Source: Geobacter sp.
Lineage (GTDB): Bacteria; Desulfobacterota; Desulfuromonadia; Geobacterales; Pseudopelobacteraceae
Length of the DNA stretch: 64,000 nt
NCBI GenBank assembly: GCA_009885845.1
Contig: VFJW01000005.1
Span: 1-64,000 of the forward strand
Direction: 5' to 3'
Numbering within the stretch: the first letter of the stretch is position 1; each line of letters starts with the position of its first letter. Below are positions 45,770 to 53,119 of the stretch, in pieces. Both the position numbers and the translations under genes were made by a program. Below the pieces are notes generated by a model that saw only the letters and a program-made list of their open reading frames with translations, was not told the DNA's origin and searched no databases.

Positions 45770-46901
45770 TCTGATTGGATACCTACCGGGGTGTGGCGGC
45801 GTTGAAACCTATCTCATTAATCTGCTCACGGCTCTTCAGCGTACTGACACGGAAAATCAATATCTTGTTCTCTGTGATGAGGCGGCTGCTTCCAGTCTGC
45901 CGCTGGAGGTGGACAACTTCCACTTGAAGACCGTCGCCTACCAAAATAACAGCCTTAAAGGTATGCTGCGCGGGGCGCTTCTGCGAACGACCGGATATGA
46001 CATTCTTGTACGTGAACTTGCCGGTATTGAAGTAGATGTTATGCATCACCCATTGACCATATTGAATCCTCCGGGCCTTCCTTATCCTTCAGTTCTAACC
46101 TTTCATGACATGCAGCAAGAATTTTTCCCAGAATTTTTCTCTCCTAAGGAGCTAAGACAGAGACGCATGACTTATCAAGCATCTGTACAGGAGGCAAATG
46201 CGGTCATAACGGTATCAGCTCATGCCAAAAATTGTCTTGTAGAAAAATACGGCATTAGTCCTCTAAAGGTCCATGTCGTCCATTCAGGATGTGGGAATGA
46301 ATTTTATATCAGGGAACTGGCATCTTTGTCAGAGACAATTACAACGTTAAACCTCGAACGTCCCTTTATGTTTTATCCGGCCGCTACCTGGCCTCACAAA
46401 AACCACATACGTCTTTTAGAAGCAGTAAAGCTGCTTATAGATCAAGGCAATTTTGATGGGGAGTTGTTGCTAACCGGGGCACAGAAGAATGCACACTGGG
46501 ATGTAAACGAAGCTATCAAACGGCTAAGACTCGAAGCGAAGGTCAGGTGGCTTGGCTATCTTCCACAGAATGTTATTCCTCAACTTTACAATTTGGCAAA
46601 GCTCATGGTATTCCCATCGCTGTTTGAAGGATTCGGACTCCCTGTCGTTGAGGCTATGGCGTCTGGATGTCCAGTGGCTTGTTCACAAAATAGTTCACTG
46701 CCTGAAGTCGGTGGAAAGGCAGCGGTTTACTTTGACCCTCTCAATGTTGAAGACATAGCAGAAAAGATTTCTTTGATTTGGAGTGATGACGAGGCACGAG
46801 AGAAAATTCGGCAGGAAGGATTATTGCAGGCCGCTCAGTTTCGATGGGAGATTACCGCGAAAAATACGGTTGAAGTCTATCGACGTGTGTCTTCAATGTA
46901 G
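45753..46901 (+). CDS. GT4 family glycosyltransferase (mannosyltransferase WbaZ/MtfA-like)
   Basis: A 382-residue GT-B enzyme: MRIALNLIGYLPGCGGVETY, VLTFHDMQQEFFPEFFSP, VITVSAHAKNCLVEKYGI, YPAATWPHKNHIRLLEA and FPSLFEGFGLPVVEAMASG with the EX7E motif. The TFHDMQ and TWPHKNH pattern is typical of mannosyltransferase-type GT4 enzymes in O-antigen clusters. Confidence 0.88.
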   Translation: MRIALNLIGYLPGCGGVETYLINLLTALQRTDTENQYLVLCDEAAASSLPLEVDNFHLKTVAYQNNSLKGMLRGALLRTTGYDILVRELAGIEVDVMHHPLTILNPPGLPYPSVLTFHDMQQEFFPEFFSPKELRQRRMTYQASVQEANAVITVSAHAKNCLVEKYGISPLKVHVVHSGCGNEFYIRELASLSETITTLNLERPFMFYPAATWPHKNHIRLLEAVKLLIDQGNFDGELLLTGAQKNAHWDVNEAIKRLRLEAKVRWLGYLPQNVIPQLYNLAKLMVFPSLFEGFGLPVVEAMASGCPVACSQNSSLPEVGGKAAVYFDPLNVEDIAEKISLIWSDDEAREKIRQEGLLQAAQFRWEITAKNTVEVYRRVSSM

Positions 46902-46936
46902 AGATAAAACTTTGACGTAAGAGCTGGAACTCTGCA

Positions 46937-48067
46937 ATGAATATCAGACTTGTGAAAATTCTTGATACTTGGTTGGGGCGTGTATTTATAACATTGCTGC
47001 CTTCACCAAGTAATAAATCCTTTCCTGATGGTCTCCACTCCATCCTCCTTGTCCGCCCCGGCGGCATCGGCGATGCGGTGCTGCTGGCGCCAGTCATTCG
47101 TTCAATTAAGAAGCAATTTCCCACCATTCAGATCACGGTTCTGGCCGAGCAGCGCAACGCCGGCGTTTTTCCGTTGATTCCCGGCGTAGACAGGCTGTTC
47201 TGTTATGATCGTCCCAGGGAGTTGTTTCAAGCCCTGCGCTGCAGCTACGATGCCGTGATCGATACCGAGCAGTGGCACCGGTTGTCGGCGGTGGTGGCGC
47301 GGATCGCATCGGCACCGGTCAAAATCGGCTTCGATACCAACGAGCGTCGGCGGATGTTCACCCATTCCATTCCTTATTCGCATGATGACTATGAGGCTGT
47401 TAGCTTTGCTCACCTCCTGGAACCGCTGGGGTTAGAATCGAGGGCCGTGGAGAGGGTGGCTCCGTTCCTGTCCGTTCCGGATGCGGTTTCAGGCAATGTT
47501 GCCGGTTTGCTGGAATCGTTCCGTGATGAACCGTTTGTGGTGGTCTTTCCCGGAGCCAGTATCCCGGAGCGACGCTGGGGCGCGGACCGTTTCCGACGGG
47601 TGGCTGAACTGCTGTCAAGTTTTGGAATCAGGATAGTTATCGTGGGAGGGAAAGAGGACCACCAGCAGGGAGAGGTGATAGTTGGCGGAGGTTTGGGACT
47701 GAATCTTGCGGGATTAACCTCGTTGGCAGTGACCGCAGCTGTTATTCAAAAGAGTACTTTGCTGGTGAGCGGCGATTCCGGTGTGTTGCACATCGCTGCC
47801 GGCCTGGGAGTGCCTACGGTATCTCTGTTTGGCCCCGGACGTACAAAAAAATGGGCTCCACGGGGAGAACATCATATCGTGATCAACAAGGGGCTTCCTT
47901 GTTCCCCCTGTACCACATTCGGAAACACCCCCCCCTGTCTCCATGACACACGCTGCATGCGCGATATCTCCGTTGATGAAGTCGTCAATGCCGTCACCAT
48001 GCTGTTGACCAGCGTGGGAGCCATATCGTCCCGATGCTGCAAACGGGATTGGATCGAAATAAAATAG
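46937..48067 (+). CDS. GT9 family glycosyltransferase (heptosyltransferase-like)
   Basis: A 376-residue GT-B enzyme: SILLVRPGGIGDAVLLAPVI is the GT9 N-terminal motif, and STLLVSGDSGVLHIAAGLGVPTV plus SLFGPG the C-terminal ADP-sugar site. The end is Cys-rich (CSPCTTFGNTPPCLHDTRC), common in the family. The GC content is higher than in the genes before it, suggesting a different origin or the edge of the transferred block. Last glycosyltransferase of the cluster. Confidence 0.88.
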   Translation: MNIRLVKILDTWLGRVFITLLPSPSNKSFPDGLHSILLVRPGGIGDAVLLAPVIRSIKKQFPTIQITVLAEQRNAGVFPLIPGVDRLFCYDRPRELFQALRCSYDAVIDTEQWHRLSAVVARIASAPVKIGFDTNERRRMFTHSIPYSHDDYEAVSFAHLLEPLGLESRAVERVAPFLSVPDAVSGNVAGLLESFRDEPFVVVFPGASIPERRWGADRFRRVAELLSSFGIRIVIVGGKEDHQQGEVIVGGGLGLNLAGLTSLAVTAAVIQKSTLLVSGDSGVLHIAAGLGVPTVSLFGPGRTKKWAPRGEHHIVINKGLPCSPCTTFGNTPPCLHDTRCMRDISVDEVVNAVTMLLTSVGAISSRCCKRDWIEIK

Positions 48068-48125
48068 TATTGCATTACTAGAATTATAGCTTCATTATAG
48101 GTTTATATTACTATAGGGGGCAGCC

Positions 48126-49361
48126 ATGCTGGATCAACTTTTTTCCTTGAGTCAGACTTTTTTACAACTGCGTAATCGTAGTTTCCGCCGTTACTTTCTT
48201 CAAGAAACAACTTTCACCAACCGTTTCTCCATCATTGTCGGTCAACGCGGCATCGGCAAGACTACCGCCATGATCCAGTACCTGCTGGAGCAGGCAGGTG
48301 GTGATCGTTTTTCACGTCAGATACTGTATCTTCAGGCAGATCACTTCCTGCTATCGCGAACCTCCCTGTACGACATTGCCGATGAGTTCTACCGATTGGG
48401 GGGGAAGCTGATCTGCTTTGATGAGATCCATAAATATCGGGACTGGTCGCTGGAGTTGAAAAGTATATATGATACTTTTCCAGATCTTCGGATGCTTGCT
48501 TCCGGTAGTTCGGCTCTTGAAATAGCCAAGGGGAGTCATGATTTGAGTCGGCGTGCCCTGCTGTATCGAATGCATGGGTTGTCGTTTCGCGAATATCTGG
48601 GAATGAACTGCAGTATCCATTTTGACAAGGTACCGCTCGCGACCATCCCTGAAAATCACCAACTGGCTGCGGATACGATTGTTACTGCCCTTGCCCGGCA
48701 TGATCTTAAAGTTCTTGCGTTATTTAGAGAGTATCTGGCAACCGGGTATTACCCCTATTTTAACGATTTTAACGACAGAGGTCAGTTTTACCTGACAATT
48801 GAACAGAATGTCCATACCACGCTTGAAGCTGACCTGCCTGCTATCCATCAAACGTTGAACGGAGCATCAGTACGAAAAATAGAGCGTCTCCTGGCGATAA
48901 TTTCTTCTCTGGTGCCATATACACCTGACATGAAACATTTGAAAAATCTGCTGGAGATTGGTGATGAGCGTACGCTTAAAAATTATCTCAAACTTCTTGA
49001 GGATGCCGGTATTATCCTGACTGTCGGAAGGAGCGGTAAGGGACTGCGGGCGATGGAAAAACCGGAAAAAATATATCTGAACAATCCAACGCTGTACCAT
49101 GCTCTTACAGGTGCTTCTGCACCTGATAGCGGCGCCGTTCGTGAAACCTTTTTTCTTGCAATGTTGCGAGTTGCCCATCAGGTGAGTGTTCCGGCCAAGG
49201 GCGATTTTCTGGTGAATGATTATATGACCTTTGAGGTCGGTGGCAAAAACAAGGATACCACACAGATACAGGGGATTGAACATGCCTGGTTGGCTCTGGA
49301 TTCTATTGAGATTGGTTCCGGAATCAGAATTCCGTTGTGGCTGTTTGGATTTTTGTATTGA
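48126..49361 (+). CDS. AAA-family ATPase (AAA_14/DUF4143 type)
   Basis: A 411-residue P-loop ATPase: Walker A VGQRGIGKTT, Walker B LICFDEIHKYRDWSLELKSI, and sensor-like LASGSSALE. The Walker B with DEIHKYRDW and the following LSFREYLGM are characteristic of the AAA_14/DUF4143 family. That family is widespread, often horizontally moved, and functionally undefined. The C-terminal half with YLNNPTLYHAL and FEVGGKNKD is the usual DUF4143-like domain. A strong RBS (AGGGGG) precedes ATG. It is not obviously related to glycan synthesis. Confidence 0.85.
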   Translation: MLDQLFSLSQTFLQLRNRSFRRYFLQETTFTNRFSIIVGQRGIGKTTAMIQYLLEQAGGDRFSRQILYLQADHFLLSRTSLYDIADEFYRLGGKLICFDEIHKYRDWSLELKSIYDTFPDLRMLASGSSALEIAKGSHDLSRRALLYRMHGLSFREYLGMNCSIHFDKVPLATIPENHQLAADTIVTALARHDLKVLALFREYLATGYYPYFNDFNDRGQFYLTIEQNVHTTLEADLPAIHQTLNGASVRKIERLLAIISSLVPYTPDMKHLKNLLEIGDERTLKNYLKLLEDAGIILTVGRSGKGLRAMEKPEKIYLNNPTLYHALTGASAPDSGAVRETFFLAMLRVAHQVSVPAKGDFLVNDYMTFEVGGKNKDTTQIQGIEHAWLALDSIEIGSGIRIPLWLFGFLY

Positions 49362-49377
49362 AAAGCTGTGAAAATTC

Positions 49378-49512
49378 ATGAACATCCTCATCCTCGGCGC
49401 CGGCAAAAATCTTTCCGGTTTCTGGTCTCGTCGCATTGATGAGACAAACCGCCTGGTATACGTTGTTGATGGTGTTGATCTGGTTGTGATTGCGTGTCGT
49501 TATCACTATTGA
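49378..49512 (+). pseudogene. Truncated YoeB/Txe toxin 3' end joined to a foreign start
   Basis: A 44-residue frame. Residues from ~10 on read KNLSGFWSRRIDETNRLVYV and end VIACRYHY, nearly the canonical C-terminus of YoeB with the catalytic His-Tyr. The first ten residues (MNILILGAGK) instead look like the start of a Rossmann-fold NAD-binding protein. The first ~50 residues of YoeB and its YefM antitoxin are gone. This is a recombination scar. Confidence 0.75.
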
Positions 49513-49572
49513 GGTGGAATCACGCTTGCGTTTGTATGAAAAACGCAGTAAAGTCCGTTTTGGAGGTGTGAT

Positions 49573-49821
49573 ATGCCATCATTACAAGTAAGAGAATTAC
49601 CGGAGAATATATATCTTCAGCTCTGTCGTGAGGCTGAGGTACAGCATCGTTCGATTGCCCAACAGGCGGTAGCGACTCTTGCCCGCGGACTTCAACTTGA
49701 GCTTGATCCCAAGTCACGCCGGATAGCGCTGCTCACGCAGATAAATGCGGACCCCATTAAACTGAATGTAGTGTCACCTGTAAATCCAGCGCACCTCATC
49801 CGGGAGGATCGGGAGCGATGA
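49573..49821 (+). CDS. FitA/RHH-type antitoxin
   Basis: An 82-residue protein with a ribbon-helix-helix start (MPSLQVRELPENIYLQLCRE, then HRSIAQQAVATLARGL), as in FitA-type VapB antitoxins. A strong Shine-Dalgarno (TTGGAGGTG) precedes ATG. It overlaps the PIN toxin gene by 4 nt. Operon autorepression is expected from the family. Confidence 0.85.
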   Translation: MPSLQVRELPENIYLQLCREAEVQHRSIAQQAVATLARGLQLELDPKSRRIALLTQINADPIKLNVVSPVNPAHLIREDRER

Positions 49822-50216
49822 TTACGGTACTTGATGCCAGTGCCGCAGTTGCAATTGCGATGAACCTTCCTGAGTCGACAAGATTTCAACCGCAGATTGA
49901 AACATCCGATCTGGTAATTGCCCCGGACCTCTTCGTGGCCGAGGTTTCAAACGCGATATGGAAGTACGTGAAGGCAGGTGTTATCGATTCAGAGCAGGGT
50001 GATCGTGTGCTTGAACGCGCCGTAGGACTTGTGGATCAGTTTGAACCGGGCCTGGCCTTGTACAGGGAAGCGTATGCATTATCAGTTGACCATCTGCACC
50101 CGGTGTATGATGCTTTTTATCTGATTTTAGCCCGCAGACATAATGGCGTTTTGGCAACACTTGATCGACGTCTGGCTGACTTGGCATCGAAACTACGCAT
50201 CAGAATCACACAATGA
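49818..50216 (+). CDS. PIN-domain ribonuclease toxin (VapC/FitB-like)
   Basis: A 132-residue PIN protein: ITVLDASAAVAIAM (first Asp), PDLFVAEVSNAIWKYV (Glu), HPVYDAFYLILARR (Asp) and VLATLDRRLADLA (Asp) give the four acidic positions. It is coupled to the RHH antitoxin. It differs from the VapC at 18571 and at 50866 in sequence, so the three modules are not recent copies of each other. Confidence 0.87.
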   Translation: MITVLDASAAVAIAMNLPESTRFQPQIETSDLVIAPDLFVAEVSNAIWKYVKAGVIDSEQGDRVLERAVGLVDQFEPGLALYREAYALSVDHLHPVYDAFYLILARRHNGVLATLDRRLADLASKLRIRITQ

Positions 50217-50236
50217 TATTACTGGAGCTTTGATGT

Positions 50237-50559
50237 ATGAACGCTATTGAGATAACAGATTTGTGCAAGCAGTTTACCGGAAAGCGAATGACAAGAGTCG
50301 ATGCCCTTATGGGCTTGACCTTACTATTGCCGCGGGTGAAGTGTTCGGTTTTCTGGGGCCGAATGTGTTGAAGCGGTTACCTGGATTGCCGGAAGAACCG
50401 ACCCCCATGTTTACCCTGTTTGTACTCTCTGCCAGTTATTTCTTGTTGAGTTGGCTTGAGAAACCACGGTGGCAGGATATGACTGCTGCCCTGCTACTAT
50501 TTGGTATTGCTCTTCTGACTAAGGATCTGCAGATATTTTTGACAATAAAACGGAGATGA
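50237..50559 (+). pseudogene. Decayed duplicate of the exporter ATPase 5' end joined to a PMT-like membrane fragment
   Basis: The first ~130 bases match the start of the ABC ATPase gene at 19008 closely (shared AACGC.ATTGAGATAAC and AGTTTACCGGAAAGCGAATG). A 1-base loss at about 50315 shifts the frame; the shifted frame continues GLDLTIAAGEVFGFLGPN. Right at the P-loop, after GPN, the similarity stops and the sequence becomes TPMFTLFVLSASYFLLSWLE followed by ALLLFGIALLTKDLQIF, a fragment typical of GT-C/PMT membrane proteins. At 19008 the intact ATPase is likewise followed by a GT-C gene, so this is probably a deleted version of a similar gene pair. Its front also follows a PIN toxin gene, as at 19008. 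Confidence 0.82.
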
Positions 50560-50599
50560 GTCACAATGATTCGCAATGAATCAACAGGAGATAAAATAT

Positions 50600-50869
50600 A
50601 TGCGTCAGATGACCCTGAGAGATATACCTGAAGAAATAGAGATGGTTGTACGAAACGAGGCAAGCAAGAAGGGTGTTAGCCTTAACAAGGCGTTTCTTGC
50701 ACTGCTTCGTAAGGGCACACAACAGGCAATAGTTCAATCACCCGCAGTAAGCAGGCAACGAAAAAGCCGGTTTTCACGTTTTTGCGGCATCTGGTCTGAT
50801 GAAGATGCTGTTGAATTTGACAAGGCGCTCCTGGAACAACGCAAAATAGATAACGAGGCGTGGCAATGA
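50600..50869 (+). CDS. Antitoxin of a PIN toxin (RHH-like)
   Basis: An 89-residue protein: RQMTLRDIPEEIEMVVRNEA and KKGVSLNKAFLALL form a ribbon-helix-helix-like DNA-binding start. The charged tail ending KIDNEAWQ would contact the toxin. I chose ATG 50600 with AGGAG upstream; ATG 50576 is an alternative. It overlaps the toxin gene by 4 nt. Confidence 0.78.
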   Translation: MRQMTLRDIPEEIEMVVRNEASKKGVSLNKAFLALLRKGTQQAIVQSPAVSRQRKSRFSRFCGIWSDEDAVEFDKALLEQRKIDNEAWQ

Positions 50870-51264
50870 AGCGAATACTCCTTGATACTTCGGCGTATTC
50901 GCATTTGATGCGCGGAAATAAGGATATTGCCAAATTGCTGGATGAAGCCGATGAAGTGTTTTTGTCTGCTATTGTTGTCGGTGAATTGCTTGCCGGTTTT
51001 AAATGTGGCTCCAAAGAACAACATAATAAATCAGTATTGCATGATTTTTTATCTGTAGAGAATGTGAGAATTATTCATATAGATGGTGAGACTGCAGAAC
51101 GGTATTCAGTGATTCTTGCTTACCTTAAAAAGAGTGGAACCCCTATACCAACCAACGATATATGGATTGCAGCAAATGCCATGCAGTACGGCCTGGTGTT
51201 GATTACGTCGGATCAGCACTTTTCAATTTTGCCTCAAATTGTATCTGAGATTATGAGTAAATGA
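50866..51264 (+). CDS. PIN-domain ribonuclease toxin (VapC-like)
   Basis: A 132-residue PIN protein: KRILLDTSAYSHLMRG (Asp), VFLSAIVVGELLAGF (Glu), IPTNDIWIAANAMQYGLVL (Asp) and ITSDQHFSIL (Asp), all four acidic positions. ATG 50866 overlaps the antitoxin stop. This is the third intact PIN-type module in the window. Confidence 0.88.
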   Translation: MKRILLDTSAYSHLMRGNKDIAKLLDEADEVFLSAIVVGELLAGFKCGSKEQHNKSVLHDFLSVENVRIIHIDGETAERYSVILAYLKKSGTPIPTNDIWIAANAMQYGLVLITSDQHFSILPQIVSEIMSK

Positions 51265-51283
51265 AGTATTGGGTCGAAACAAC

Positions 51284-53119
51284 ATGAATTCAAATTTAAA
51301 GAAAAGCTGCTGTTTTATCATGTACCGCACTGTTCCTGCCCTTCTGTTTATTCTGCTGAATTCAACGTTCTGCCTCCCCGCCCCATCCCGTGCCTGTCCT
51401 CAAATCTCCGCCTCTGACGCCAGTCAACAGATGACCACCCTGTCCACTGAAATCCGCCACCACAATCGACTATATTATGAAAAAGCGCAGCCGGTTATCA
51501 GTGATGCGGAGTATGACCGGTTGTTCGCATCGTTAGTTGAGATGGAGAGATGTTTTCCTGCGCAGTCCGCAGCAGATTCACCCACCAGAACGGTGAACAG
51601 CGACACATCTGATGGTACCCGGATGATGGTGAAGCATGTGCGTCCGATGCTCAGTTTGTCTTCCACTGCCGGTCCGGAGGCGGTAGAGGCGTTGTTAAAA
51701 AGGGCCGCTGCCGTCGGAGAAGGGCTGTTTCTGGTACAGCCAAAGGTAGACGGGCTTCCGGTGGAGCTGGTATATGATGCCGGTCGACTGATATCTGCAT
51801 CTACCCGCGGGGATGGCAGTTCAGGCGTGGATGTGACAGAGCGGGTTCGAAAAATTCAAGGAGTTCCTCACCTTTTGCCCGGTACAGCTTCTGCCCGTGT
51901 AGTAGTTCGGGGGGAGATTTATGCGGATCTTGCGCTGCTGAAGAATTACCGGTCGGGGAATTCCGCAGAAAAGTATGCAACACCTCGTCATCTGGCTGCA
52001 GGAGTGTTGAAGGCACAAGACCCGGACCCCGGGTTAGTGGCACTTCTTCGCCTGTTCCCCTTCGAACTGGTAACCGGCAGTTCGGTCGGTGGCAATCTGC
52101 GCTCTGACCATGCGGCACTTACGTTGCTGTCGGGATGGGGGTTCCCGGTTACTTTAGAACAGACCCATACGGTGAAAACGTTTGCTGAGGTACAGGCAGT
52201 GTACCAATCGTATCTGGTGAGTCGCGAACAGCAGCCATTTGCCATGGACGGCATTGTGGTCAAGGTGGATGATCTGGTACTGCGGCAACAACTGGGAGAG
52301 GGTACTCGTGCGCCATTCTGGGCTGCTGCCTGGAAATTCCCGCCGGAAACGGCCCGGACCAGGGTTCTCAAGATTCATTGGGCTGTGGGCCGGACAGGTC
52401 GCCGGACTCCGGTCGCAGAAGTGGCGCCGGTACGTCTCGGTGGAGTTCTGGTGACACGGGTTTCGTTGCAGAATGATGCCGGAATTGCCCGGCTGAATGT
52501 TGCGTCCGGAGATCAGGTGGTGATTGCATTGGCGGGAGATGTTATTCCACAGGTGCTGGAGGTGGTGGGGCGAGCTGGACGTGACTCAAATCCCGGAGCA
52601 GTACTGATACAAAATCCGGTAGCGGCACTTGATGCCTGTCTGCATAATTCAACTGTTTGCCGGAATCAATTTCTGGCGAGGGCGGTATATTTCGTTTCGA
52701 AGAAGGGGATTACTGTTTCAGGACTGGGTCGTAAGCGTCTGCAAAAACTGGTCGAGGCGGGACTGGTTGTTGATCTACCTTCACTGTTTGTCATGAAGGC
52801 AGATGAGGTCGCTTTCGTGTCCGGTTTTAGTCCGGAAACGGCACAGCAGATGATAAAGGCTATTCATGCAGCCGGTCATACGAAGTCATTCCGGATTGTC
52901 AGCGCCCTCGGCATTCCCGATGTCGGTCCGAAAAGGGTACAGAGTCTCTCACGTCAGTTTAGCAGTCTGGATATGCTGCTGGCTGCGGGTCAGGAACAGG
53001 TGGCGGAACTTTCCCCGGCCAATTTCCGTACGGCTCACACTATTCGCAGTTTTTTTAACACACCGGGAGGAAAGGAGCTGCTGTTGAAATTTCGTGAACT
53101 GGGGTTACTTCAGGACTAA
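51284..53119 (+). CDS. ligB: NAD-dependent DNA ligase, LigB-like, with signal-peptide-like N-terminus
   Basis: A 611-residue LigB/LigA-family protein. After a hydrophobic, signal-like segment (MYRTVPALLFILLNSTFCLP) comes the NAD-binding Ia-like region (LSTEIRHHNRLYYEKAQPVI, SDAEYDRLF), then the nucleotidyl-lysine motif QPKVDGLPVEL, TRGDGSSGVDVTE, AMDGIVVKVDD and VGRTGRRTPVAEV of the OB fold. The zinc finger of LigA is reduced: only CLHNSTVC remains of the four Cys. The BRCT domain is absent. E. coli LigB has the same oddities (a signal-like start and reduced zinc finger). An exported or dispensable ligase is possible. Its stop overlaps metG's stop from the other strand. Confidence 0.85.
   Translation: MNSNLKKSCCFIMYRTVPALLFILLNSTFCLPAPSRACPQISASDASQQMTTLSTEIRHHNRLYYEKAQPVISDAEYDRLFASLVEMERCFPAQSAADSPTRTVNSDTSDGTRMMVKHVRPMLSLSSTAGPEAVEALLKRAAAVGEGLFLVQPKVDGLPVELVYDAGRLISASTRGDGSSGVDVTERVRKIQGVPHLLPGTASARVVVRGEIYADLALLKNYRSGNSAEKYATPRHLAAGVLKAQDPDPGLVALLRLFPFELVTGSSVGGNLRSDHAALTLLSGWGFPVTLEQTHTVKTFAEVQAVYQSYLVSREQQPFAMDGIVVKVDDLVLRQQLGEGTRAPFWAAAWKFPPETARTRVLKIHWAVGRTGRRTPVAEVAPVRLGGVLVTRVSLQNDAGIARLNVASGDQVVIALAGDVIPQVLEVVGRAGRDSNPGAVLIQNPVAALDACLHNSTVCRNQFLARAVYFVSKKGITVSGLGRKRLQKLVEAGLVVDLPSLFVMKADEVAFVSGFSPETAQQMIKAIHAAGHTKSFRIVSALGIPDVGPKRVQSLSRQFSSLDMLLAAGQEQVAELSPANFRTAHTIRSFFNTPGGKELLLKFRELGLLQD

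Noticed and set aside
48066-48090. Near-palindrome TAGTATTGCATTACTA before the AAA ATPase gene
   Set aside because: Two mismatches in 16 bases in AT-rich DNA is weak, and no promoter or related site is visible with it.
50263-50559. Frame at 50263 as a real membrane protein gene
   Set aside because: Its start lies in a frameshifted copy of an ABC ATPase gene and it joins two unrelated fragments, so it is a pseudogene.
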